This document shows positions 40,401 through 53,100 of a stretch of 64,000 bases of DNA, one piece after another (positions within the stretch are counted from its first letter, which is position 1; every line of letters begins with the position of its first letter). The notes under the pieces are model-generated. The model saw only the letters and a program-made list of their open reading frames with translations, searched no databases and was not told the DNA's origin. The DNA is taken from positions 22,958,868 to 23,022,867 of the forward strand of contig OX424555.1 in NCBI GenBank assembly GCA_949152475.1, in the 5' to 3' direction. The DNA comes from Terebella lapidaria (lineage: Eukaryota; Annelida; Polychaeta; Terebellida; Terebellidae). Both the position numbers and the translations under genes were made by a program.

Positions 40401-43400
40401 CTTTAAATATTGATATACACATACTAGTATTCAATGAAACACCTCAAACAGAATAATATCACAGATGATTAGCTTGAGATAACCCTCACTTGACAGGATG
40501 ATCACTCAGAGGCAATCCATTGACGGCCACCGCAGGCATCACCGAAATTCTCCACAACAATCCTTATTAATTATGCAACAGATGGCGTAATATCAATGAA
40601 AACATCATAAACCCAACACCGTAAACTGCTTGAAGGCACAGTTTTGCCATAAAAACGAGATACTAGATCATAAAACATGTAAAGAATTGGTACAGAAGTA
40701 TAATATTTCAAATATTTTTGATCATTTGATCAAAATCCATGTGTCTAAAATTTATGTACCAAAATGACCAAAATACACAAATTTTTCTTCTATATTTTAC
40801 ATAAAACTGTCATGCTGGTACATGTAGCTAGGTCTATCGAAGATGTTCATAATTCATTGTAACATGTCCTGCGCACTTCACGCGTAATTGATTGGAAATC
40901 AATAATTGTGATTAACGGAAAGAAATTGACTGTGCACGTCTGGTTGCTATGACAACATAGCTGAACAGCCGAATGGGGACACTGGCCATTCCATGGTGAT
41001 TATCAACTCTGCAGTCTCCTAATTAATTAACAGTCATTAAATCTCCCTGTCGGAAAGCCTGCCACCCCTACAACAGTGACCTGGTCTCTATATACTACAA
41101 GCAGATACAAAGATGTGACTTCACCCAACAGGGCTGGGAAAAGCTAAATGATTAATGTCTCTATGGTCAGGCCATGTAACCTTACGCAACTAGCGTAAAG
41201 ATTTTCAGACCATATTATTAAAGATGGAGGGACAATTTTGTGGCTAATCTCCACAATATAGAACAATCATGTAGAAACACTGATGGAACATTATTACATT
41301 TCTGGTAGCATGAAATTGTCTAGAGTTTTGACCATGTTGACCATGAATTTAATCGACCCCATTTCCTAATATGTTTTCTACAGTACACACTTTAATTGTG
41401 TTTCAGAATCATGTCTGTATGTACATGAGTGACTAACACTAGCAGATAGTCATATTGACTTTTGCTTGTTTTGCGCATATTTCCGATAACAGATGTTGTT
41501 GTGTAACGGATAACACTGCTTTCCATAGTGTCTGCCATGTATAGACTAATCACCAGAATATCGATGACAATACCACCCTGCCTCTCCATACATGTACATT
41601 CCTGGTGTAGCAGCTATAGATCCTGTCTGGTGACTCTGCCACATGGCCGGCCACGTTGTCTCCTAGCACCCACCTTACGTGTTTGAAGTCCCAGATCGGT
41701 CTTGATCTCTGCATCAATAGCAGCCCGCGAGCGATATCGAACAGGGCGGTGGCAAATCCAGGCTCGGGGTGCAACACGTAAATCATATATTACTTCTTGT
41801 CGGCCCTGCCAGCTACTCCAAGCTACTCCAAGTGTCGGCCGTGACAGTATTCCACGTTTGAAGACGGGAGACTGGTCATCTACATGTGCTCTGTCGTGAC
41901 CATCATCATGCCTGCACAGTCGGCTTCCATCTTGTTTTTGTGTCGGTGTCGATGGCACACGTGTGCGAGTGGCCGGTGGCGTCCTCTAGCTTTCTCGACA
42001 GTTCAGGTGAGACAGGAGCCTGCGAGCGGCAGCTGTACACAAGATGCTATATGTGGCTATGACATCACTCGACCGACACACACGATGACGGCTTGGAAGG
42101 CACCACGTAGACGCTTTAAATCCCGACCTTGTGTGGGAGTCTTCAGTCTGGTCACAGTCGAGGGTACTGCCGTCAAATACAGGGTCCCTGTGGTGGGGTA
42201 AAGGCTGGTCCAATATCCCATCAGTCCCTGGGCCACAGAATCAGCCAATATGGTTGTCTGGTATTCCACAAACCAGCCCGATTATCTCCCAGAATTCCCC
42301 ATTCTTTATCAATAGTAGGATGCCGTCAATTGATTTTCTTGAAACACTGTGCAAGCGAGCAAGCCACTGGCTGAGACTGCCATATAGAGAAGCGTAGGCT
42401 GCTGTCAGAGGAAACTGGGTCAGAGGAAAGTAAAACCTACCAGCAAGGAATCAAAGCTTTAAAGTCGTTGCCATATATAGATATCTGGTGTCATCAATGC
42501 CTAGGTCATTTAAAGAGGACATGAACAATATCGGGAAAATTATCCCATAGGTGCTTGTGAGGGAGAGGGGGGGGGGGGGGGAATGCAAGCACTATAGAGA
42601 CAAGGGCAATGCCACCACAAGGGGAGAGGGTGTGGTGGGCTGCAGGCATAAATAATCAGTATGCCACCCATTCATCTGCCATAGCAACCTTCCTACACCC
42701 CCACCACCCCCACAGTATCGCACACGAGTTCCCCCCTCCCACTCCACGCATCTTGCCCAAGGTCGTTACCAGTGCAAGCCGAGGGATAGTATTTCCAGAT
42801 CAGAAAAACAGAATCACTACACCTTGTCATCATTTTGGTGATGATGGAACTCGAACCCTAAACCAACTCTTACCTTAGCAGAGAAGTGGCTGAAATGAAA
42901 TAATCCCACACCTGATCTGAGGTATCAAAGAATGGGAAGAACTCCTCGCTTTACTCCTTTTAGATGTACTCCGTCACCGTTCTCCCTTTGTGCACATGTT
43001 CTGCCAAAACACCACTTTCACAGTGTCACCAACAGTGGCTTTCACTGAGCAGCACCCCCCCCCCCCCCACCAACTCCAACCCCCTCTTTCTCTCTAATAT
43101 CACAAACTGCCCCCTCTATCCTGCACTTCTGGGGGTGCACACTGCCGTGCATAATGAGCATGCCATTGATCTCGGTGTGCAAGGCGTGAATCTGAATCGC
43201 TTGGAAGTTGGCACCGATGCTGACCTGCAGTCCGCACCATGGCTGACCAGTCACATGACCGGAGCGACATCACAATCTTCTTGATACTTCTTGTGTACTG
43301 GAATTTTGTACTTTGTGCACAAAGTATATGGAGGACAGTGTGTTACCTTTAATTGAGAATGTTCTCTGCACATACACACCAAAATCTGATAGTGTATATT

Positions 43401-46400
43401 AGATCAATTTATCTGCCATTGCCAAATCAAAGCAAAGAATCAATTTATTCCCAATAATCAATGTCAACACATGACTCCACACAAATAAATATGCATTTAT
43501 CAATACTTTTTCCTCTTTCTAATATATCCATATCTGAGCTAACAAGTCATAATTATTTTGTGTATTGGAAAAGCCGGTCAATGAAAAGCTGCTCACTTTG
43601 TATTTTTTGCCTGTTTAAAACATGATCTACTTGATGTAACATACATGTAAGGGGACAGGTTGCTCAGGTGTCTGTCTGCCTTTTACCGGTGTTTGATGTT
43701 CAAAGTCCTGTAATTTCTATGATCTGAAAAGTTCATACGTTGAACTGGTCAAGCAGAAGAACAAAACTGAACAAAAGCTGATGCAACATTTCGGTTTTCA
43801 TTTTTTAAAGTTATTTTCTATGGTGAAAAATTGGCTCCTTAAAGAAAATTGCATGAGCAACATTTTTTTTCTGAGGATCAGCAAATTTATTCTTCAAAAT
43901 TCAATCATGATTTAAAAAATTAGCCCAAGGGCTAAGAAAGGTTACCGGACAATGTATATTTTAGATATTGGCCTTTTGTCCCATAACCTTGGAAATAAGG
44001 TAGTTGGTCAATTTGAGGTCATGAGAACATTCTGCCCATATCATTTCTAGCATGTCCACAAATGATTCCTAAGCTGTAAAGTCGATATTAATTAAGATAT
44101 TAGCCATTTTGTGTTTTGACCTTGAAAATGAGGTCAAAGGTCAAGTTCAAGGTCATGAGAATATTCAGCATATATCATTTCTAATATGTACGCAATTGAA
44201 TCCTAAGCTGTAAAGTCCCTAACAAGTGGGATATTAACTTTTTTTGTTCTCTGCCCTTGAAAATGAGGTCAAGGTCAAATTCAAGGTCACCAAAATATTC
44301 AGCATATATCATTCCCCATATGTCCACTATGGATTCCTAAGCTGTAGAGTCGAAAATGAGCGAGATATTACCAATTTTGTTCTCTGACCTTGAAAACTAG
44401 ACGCTTCCGGTCGCCTACGACCGCTTGGGTGTATCCCCCGTAGCCCTATCATCTCTGTTGCCCCAAATATATCGCTGTCAATTGTGAAAAACTAGAGTAA
44501 GGGCTAAAAAAGATTACCAGAGAAATGTTAAATCTCAAGTCACAACTGTTTTCTTTTCCCCACCAAAATTGCTGCACTGATTTTCCGAGGTTATTGAAGG
44601 TCGAATTCAAAATCACCACTGAAATCTCTTTATATGAATTTCCATTCGACATGTTTGATAAAATAACGAAAATACAGATAGATCAATCTTTTCACCTATT
44701 TATATTTCAACTCAGAATATTTTACAAACTTGGTTCCAAGTTGAAATTCAAAGTAAAATTTGACCAAAAATGCATTTCAAGATGACAAAATTGGAGCTAG
44801 ATTGAACTTCTCACCATAAGTTATATTTCGATCCATAATACATGTATGTGCCAAACATGGTTTCAAGTTGAAATTCAAAGTAAAAGGTAATCAAAACTGC
44901 ATTTCAAGATGACAAAATTGGAGCCAGATCAAACTTTTCGTCATGAGCTATATTTTAACTCATAATACCTGCCCAACTTGATTTCAAGTTGAAATTCAAA
45001 CTAAAAGTTTACCAAAACTGCATTTTAAGATGACGAAATTGGACCCAGATCAAACTTTTCGCCATGAGTTATATTTCAACTCATAATATGTGCCAAACTT
45101 GGTATTAAGTTGAAATTCAATGTAAAAGTTGACCAAAACTGCATTTCAAGATGACGAAATTGGAGCCAGATAGAACTTTTCGTCATAAGTTATATTTTAA
45201 CTCATAATATGTGCCAAACTTGGTTTCAAGTTGAAATTCAAGCTAAAAGTTTACCAAAACTGCATTTCAAGATGAAGAAATTGGAGCCAGATCGAACTTT
45301 CCATCATAAGTTATATTTTAACTCATAATATGTGCCAAACTTGGTTTCAAGTTGAAATTCAAACTAAAAATTGACCAAAACTGCATTTCAAGATGACGAA
45401 AATGGAGCCAAATCGAACTTTTCACCATAAGTTATATTTCGACTCATAATATGTGCCAAACATGCTTTCAAGTTGAAATTCAAAGTAAAAGTTGACCAAA
45501 ACTGCATTTCAAGATGACAAAATTGGAGCCAGATCGAATTTTTCACCATAAGTTATATTTTAACTCATAATTTGAGCCAAACATGGTCTCAAGTTGAAAT
45601 TCAAAGTAAAAGTTGATCAATGTTTTCATAAAAAGCTATTGTGATCAATAATAGACTTAACTAGCAAAACAATAATGTTGACTTATTTGGTCACAGCCAT
45701 AAAATCTCTACTGGACAAAGCCTTCACCTTGTTGAGCCCAATAATAAATATTTCTTGTCTTAACTATTTTCATTGTCGTCACTTATAGACTTAACATGTA
45801 AAAATAAAGTTAACTTATTCGGTTACACCCAGAAATTTCTACCGGACAAAACCTTAACCTTGTTGAGCTCAATAATAATTGTTTCTCATCTTAACTATTT
45901 TTATTGAGGTCAATAATAGACTTAACTAGCAAAAAAAATGTTAACTTATTTGGTTACAGACATAAAATGTCTACTGGACAGAATCTTTACCTTGTTGAGC
46001 CCAATGATAAATATTTCTTGTCTTAACTATTTTTATTGTAGTCAATAATAGACTAAACTAGTAAAAATAATGTTAACTTATTCAGTACACCCATGAAATC
46101 TGTACTGGACATACTTTCACCTTGTTGAGCTTAATAATAAATATTTCTCATCTTAACTATTTTTATTGTGGTCAATAATAGACTTAACTATTTTTATTGT
46201 GGTCAATAATAGACTTAACTAGTGAAAATAATGTTAACTTATTCAGTTACACCAATGAAATTTGTACTGGACAAAACATTTACCTTGTTGAGGTTAATAA
46301 TAAATATTTCTTGTCTTAACTATTTTTATTGTGGTCAATAATAGACTTAACTATTAAAAATAATGTTAACTTATTCAGTTACACCCATGAAATTTGTACT

Positions 46401-47137
46401 GGACAAAACCTTTACCTTGTTGAGCTTAATAATAAACGTTTCTCGTCTTAACTATTTTTATTGTGGACAATAATAGACTTAACTAATAGAACTAATGTTA
46501 ACTTATTCAGTAATATTGTCCTGTTTTCACTGGAAACTTCAGTTCTCCATTCTGAACAAGAAACCAGTGTCATTACCTTCCACTGTACAGGCTATTGGAA
46601 TGATCGTACATGTCAAAATGGATATTTCAAAATTCTGTAATAAGTTAGGCTGTTAACATATTAATATGTATATGATCATTCTAAAAAATGATTGGTTTCG
46701 TGTGACAGCCCTTCCCAACAACACTTCCAAATATTATCTAGATTCGTCAAAAATTGCCATCTGTAGAGCGTTCACAAGCCATGTGTCTCAAACAGGCTGT
46801 TTTCAATGCAAAATGTGTCCCCAAACGACCAATTCAGTTGCCACGGCAACCAAAATCGATTGGTGTCGGGATCTTACCATAATATATGTGCCTACGAAAA
46901 ATAATGGTGATCGGGTGAGAATTGCGGCCTATAGCGCGTTCACAAGCCATGTGTCTCAAACAGGCTGTTTTCAATGCAAAATGTGTCCCCAAACGACCAA
47001 TTCAGTTGCCACGGCAACCAAAATCGATTGGTGTCGGGATCTTACCATTACATATGTGCCTGCAAAAAATAATGGTGATCGGATGAGAATTGCGGCCTGT
47101 AGCGCGTTCACAAGAAAATCTCTGCGGACGCGGACAC

Positions 47138-47181
<44 letters not shown>

Positions 47182-50100
47182 GCGCGGACGCGGACGCGGA
47201 CGACGAAGCCAAATCCAAAGTATCCGCCGAACTTTGTTCGGGGGATACAATAAGGTCAAAGGTCAAATTCAAGGTCACCAGAATATTCAACATTATATCA
47301 TTTCCTATGGGTCCACAATTGATTCCTAAGCTGTAAAGTCAATAATAAGCGAGATATCAGCCATTTTGTGCTCTGACCTTGAAAATGAGGTCAGAGGTCA
47401 ATTCAAGATCATGAGAATATTTCCTATATGTGCACAATTGATTCCTAATCTGTAAAGTCAATAATAAGCGAGATATTGGCCATTTTGTACTATGACCTTG
47501 AAAATAAGGTCAAAGGTCAAATTCAAGGTCATCAGAATATTCAGAGTATATCATTTCCTATATGTCCACAATTGATTCCTAAGCTGTAAAGTTGATAATA
47601 AGCGAGATATTGGCCATTTTGTAGTATGACCTTGAAAATAAGGTCAAAGGTCAAATTCAGGGCATCAGAATATTTGGCGAATATCATTTCCTATATGTCC
47701 ACAATTGATTCCTAAGCTGTTAAATCGATAATAAGAGAGATATTGGCCATTTTGTACTATGACCTTGAAAATAAGGTCAAAGGGCAAATTCAAGGTCATC
47801 AGAATATTCGGAGTATATCATTTCCTATATGTCCACAATTGATTCCTAAGCTGGTAAATCGATAATAAGAGAGATATTGGCCATTTTGTACTATGACCTT
47901 GAAAATAAGGTCAAAGGGCAAATTCAAGGTCATCAGAATATTCGGAGTATATCATTTCCTATATGTCCACAATTGATTCCTAAGCTGTAAAGTCGTTAAG
48001 AATCAAGATATTAGCCATTTTGTCCTGTGACCTAGAAAATGAGGTCAAAGGTCAAATTCGAGGTCATCAGAATATTCGGCATATATCATTTCCTACATGT
48101 CCACAATTGATTCCTAAGCGTTAAAGTCAATAATAAGCAAGATATTAGCCATTTTGTGCTCTGACCTTCAAACTGAGGTCAGAGGTCAAATTCAAGGTTA
48201 CGACAATATTCAGCATATATCATTTCCTATATGTCCACAATTGATTCCTAAGCTGTAAAATTGATAATAAGTGAGATATTAGCCATTTTGTCCTGTGACC
48301 TTGAAAATGAGGTCAGAGGTCAAATTCAAGGTCATCAGAATATTCAGCATATTTCATTTCCTATATGTCCACAATTGATCCCTAAGCTGTAAAGTCGATA
48401 ATAAGTGAGATGTTAGACATTTTGTCCTGTGACCTTGAAAATGAGGTCGAAGGTCAAATTCAAGGTCATCAGAATATTCGGCATTTATCATTTTCTATAT
48501 GTCCACAATTGATTCCTAGTCTCTAATCTCAATATTAAGTGAGATATTAGGCTTAATGTGTCTCATTATAAAGCATAGGAGAATTTAACATGGGAAAGTC
48601 CCATTTGGGCCGAGTTTGGGCCCAAAATGCGCACTTCGAACGATTCAAGGGCAACGAAATTTATACATGTCACAGGAGTACATTTGAGGAGTGTTATGCA
48701 TCAATAAGAAAAAAAGTTACTGAACAGATTTTGAGAAAACGATCGCCAAAGTCCAAAATTGGCAATTTTTCGACGAAAACGGCCGTTCTGACCTTGAAAC
48801 CGAGGTCAGAGGTCAAATTCAAGGTCACGAGAATATTCAGCATATATCATTTCCTATATGTCCACAATTGATTCCTAGTCTCTAATCTCAATATTAAGTG
48901 AGATATTAGGCTTAATGTGTCCCATTATGAAGCATAGGAGAGTTTAACATGGGAAAGTCCCATCTGGGCCGAGTTTGGCCCAAAATGGCCCACTTCGAAC
49001 GATTCAAGCGCAACGAAACTAATACACATCACAGGAGTACATATGAGGAGTGTTATGTATCAAAAAGAAAAAAAGTTACTGAACAGATTTTGAGAAAATG
49101 GCCGCCAAAGTCCAAAATCAGGCATTTTTCGTCGAAAATGGCCGCCATTTTGAAAAAAATGCGGAAATCAGAAAACTAAAAAAAACCTTTCCTGGGAATA
49201 TTTTTAGGTATTTTTGTGCAAAATTTCAGAAAGATCGGACCGTATACTTTAAAGATAAAAATGTGAACGGACGGACGACGGACGGACGGACGGACGGACG
49301 GACGACGGACGACGGACGCAACGCCATGCCAATAGGTTATCGGACCATAGGTCCGGTAACCTAAAAATTAGCCCAAAGGCTAAGATAGGTTACCGGACAA
49401 TTTTGGTTTGGCCATGGCAGCATTGGCAGGTAACAGACCTTGAGATTTACCAATCAAGGTTCGCAGTGTAAACATATGACCTTGGGATTTACCAATCAAG
49501 GTCATCCGTATGAACTTCGATGTAACCATTACATGTATGTGTGCGGCATTTGATATTCTATATGTTGGGTGGAATCGTTTAGGCCGCTCAGGTCAATTTA
49601 CACATTCCAAGTCAGACATTTGGCACTCAAGGTCATCTGACGTCAAGTTCAAGGTCATCATTAGTTGTGCCATATATGTCTTCCTATATGTTCATAATGC
49701 AAACAGGAGCTCTATCTGCAAGCATTTCATCTACAAAGGCAAATCTGGGCATTTTTTGACCCCAAAATGGCTGTTTTGACCTTTCAAGGTCATCCAAGGT
49801 CAAATTCAACGTCACCACACAAGTCGCCATATATGACTTCCGATTTGAAAGTGCCAATTTCTAAGCTCTATCTTCAAGCGTTCTATGAGTACAGTCCTGA
49901 CAGCTCCCATTATGAAGGAAAAAAGTGCCGAAAATTTTCTAAGTCCAAAATTTTTTTCAAAGGGTGAAAATTTTTTTTTGCCTAGAAATGGCCCAAAATG
50001 GATAGTAATGTTATTTGGGGCGAAAAACTTTTTTTTCGCCGACTCGTCAAAAATTCAAAATGGCCGCCACACTGAGATCGGCGATTCAAGGGCAACAAAA

Positions 50101-53100
50101 CTTATACACGTCGCAGAGGTATATAAGAGGAATCTTTTTAAGCAAAAATCTCAAAACTGATCAGAGAGTTTTTGAGAAAATACAGACCAGGTGCAAATTT
50201 GAGCGTTTTTCGACCCAAAAATGGCTGTTTTGACCTTTCAAGGTCATCCAAGGTCAAATTCAAGGTCACCACACAAGTTGCCATATATGACTTCCCATTT
50301 GAAAGTGCCAATTTCTAAGCTCTATCTTCAAGCGTTCTATGAGTACAGTCCGGACAGCTCCCATTATGAAGGGAAAAAGTGCCGAAAATTTTTCAAGTCC
50401 AAAATTTTTTTCAAAGGGAGAAAATTTTTTTTTGCTCTAGAAATGGCCCAAAATGGATAGTAATGCGATCTGGGGCGAAAAAAATTTGTTTCGCCGACCC
50501 GCCAAAAATTCAAAATGGCCGCCACACGAAAACCGGCAGATTTAGGGCAACCAAACTTATACATATCACAGAGGTATATGAGGGGAATCTTTTGAAACCA
50601 AAAACTCAAAACTGATCAGACAGTTTTTGAGAAAATGGCCGTCAAAGTCCAAAATTGAGCGTTTTTCGACAAAAACGGCTGCCATTTTGAAAAAAATGCG
50701 AAAATCAAAAAACAAAAAAATACCTCCTTCTCAAAATATTTTTAGGCATTTTTGTGCAAAATTTCAGAAAGATTCGATCGTTAACTTTAAAGATAAAAAT
50801 GTTAACGCCGGACGGACGGACGGACGGACGGACGGACGGACGGACGGACGGACGGACGGACGACGGACGCAACGCCATGCCAATAGGTTATCGGACCAAA
50901 GGTCCGGTAACCTAAAAAGGTACTAATATTCTGCGGTATATTTTTCATGAGTTAGAAAAACATGTACATACACAATGATACATAACTTTGTAGCACTCAG
51001 GGCCCAACTTGGTTTGCAACATTAGGTCAATATGAACAACAGTAAACAAAACTCTGCTTATCTAAATCTACAAACAACACAATCTTCAGAAAGAATTCTA
51101 CCATGGAACGGAGAAATCCTCAACCAGAAATCACCTCCACAGGACCATTGTAAACATGGAACACTTAGTCCCAATAACAAGCGTTGCTAGGCAACTTGTC
51201 CCAGAAATAACGTCCACAATGGCTTGCAAGTGACCCTTGGCTCCTGAAAGTTGCAGATAAGCACTCGAGCGGTAAATGAACATTATCCCGGTTATCCTGG
51301 CAAAATGTAGCTAGACTCAAATGGTGGTACTTCTTTTCAATTAAAATCAGTGAAAAAGATTGTGGTTAATCGGGTTTTAGATACATGTAATGAACAATTG
51401 TTAAATGCATGTACTAGTACATCTTGAATACTAAATAAATGTTTGAAAAAAATGTCCGGGAAAAATCACTATTTGCGTTGAAGAGTTGCCGTCAAGAAAC
51501 ATTCTAAATCTTACCTGGGCTAAAGAAATCGAAATCCTGTTGGTTAGAAAATCCGTGTAGCTTGCACGTGCCTCAGCACTTGAATGATTTTCTAATCCAG
51601 AAGAACAACTCAGCGGATGTTGCGGCTGGCTCCGGAGAAGAGCTCGGGTCTGTTGTAGAGCGCCGTCGTCATCGGATCGCTGACCACCGCCCCCTGCTAG
51701 AAGTGGACGCCACTTCCTGTGATCACACAATACCTCTCAGCCACCGTGACTGATTGCTGCCAGAAAGGTGCCATCCAGCAAACGAACGAACGAAAAAAAG
51801 TTTGGGAGAAATTCACCGCGAAAACACCCCCAAAAATCTGATTGATCCTCAGCTGAGCCCTGACAGCAGCAGTGGCATCCAGCCCACGGTTAGCTGCCGC
51901 GCCTACCTTGCAGCCGACTTACTAACTACCTGGGCCCACGCTCAGCAGGAATTTACACAGATGTCCTGCACATTGCAGGCTGGGCTGCCAACAAGCCACT
52001 CACTCAGAAGAACAGGGCCAAGTGACTGCAGTCTGCAAGCCAACTGCAAGTGTGAGGAGAATCCAGACAGTGCTGCTTGCAAGATCTACAGGCCTCAAGA
52101 GGCAGCTTGATTGTCTGATTGCTCCAACAGTGTAAGCTTACAGTACATTGCAGTAGCATTCAAGCCTCACCTCATCAGTATCATATCATAAGTTCCTAGT
52201 TGGACTCAAAATCATGCTTGTTTCAAACTTCAAAGTTTGAATCTTTAATTAAACACGCATTATCTGGATATTACAAGATTAATCCATTATTGTTACATAT
52301 TATGTTTATTGGGTACATTTTGAACAATATTTTTACAGTTTATAAAACTACCAGTATACAAACTTTGTTTAATACTGAATCCAAATCATCATGATCTTAT
52401 ACATGTATAAAGTTTCTTTCTAGCATTATTACCCGGTATCTACTGGTAATATTAATCTGCTGTATTAAATACATTCTATGCATGGTATGATGCATTATGA
52501 TAGGTCACTATGATGGTGCATTATGATCGCTGTGAAACTTTACTTGCATGAGATTGTATACATTATGACAATGAAACCAGTTCCAGGCATCTATAATGAT
52601 CCATAGTTTTGCATTACTCTGCTCAAATAACAAAAACCTCCATCAAGAACTACTTGAAGATTATATCTTACCTTCATACATTAAAATGTCAAAACATATA
52701 AAACGATATACAAATATTGAAGATCTCTGCTCCTTTGATTTGCTTCGAATGGTTTGTCTATCTTGATGGCGAATATGATAAATTATATATCATATGAAGA
52801 ACATATATCTGTCTACATACCTGGTCATACATCATTGTGATGAGTTTTAGATCTCTACGTTATATTTTTAGCAAGAACATAAAAATGATATTTTATGTAT
52901 CATTAATGTGGGAAACCTTGCCAGAACCATACTGCACGTGTATCATCTTTGATGCAAAAAAGACCGGTGCTCTTCAATATACACACTGCGGGAATGAGAT
53001 ATCAGTGGCAAGCTGCCATAACATTTCCATCTACCGCAAAAACAGGATCCTGTATAATAACATTAAACAATCTTTTTCATCGAGATATAGCAGACCGTAG

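Larger units (their letters stand above)
44397..47250 (-). mobile_element. Helitron-like element, family X, long copy nested in family P
   Basis: Read on the - strand it begins TTGTATCCCCCGAAC with the hairpin at 47248-47220 and ends with the hairpin CGGTCG/CGACCG (44408-44423) and CTAG (44400-44397). Removing it joins 'gaccttgaaaa' to 'taaggtcaaagg', which is exactly the sequence of uninterrupted neighbouring 134-bp units, so the boundaries are precise and there is no target-site duplication. It is 2854 bp against 1601 bp for the copy at 14318, mainly because both tandem arrays are longer. Confidence 0.92.
43920..49364 (+). mobile_element. Helitron-like element, family P (pearl-like), long copy interrupted by family X
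   Basis: The 5' end is hairpin TTAGCCCAAGGGCTAA (43920-43935) followed by the subterminal repeat GGTTACCGGAC (43940-43950). The 3' end has a GGAC/ACGG microsatellite (49268-49319), the hairpin CGGACC/GGTCCG (49341-49355), the inverted subterminal repeat GTCCGGTAACC (49351-49361) and terminal CTAA. The core is a 134-bp tandem array, then two units of about 359 bp (from 48511 and 48870). Tandem core plus an ACGG microsatellite recalls the pearl elements of bivalves. Family X is inserted at 44397-47250. Confidence 0.85.

Noticed and set aside
46666..47253. 195-codon + strand frame ending in an Arg/Thr repeat
   Set aside because: It covers the 168-bp duplication and the CGGACG microsatellite inside a transposon, so the peptide is a translation of repeats.
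51754..52110. 118-codon + strand frame next to the putative internal promoter
   Set aside because: Composition is not protein-like and it is antisense to the more plausible - strand first exon.
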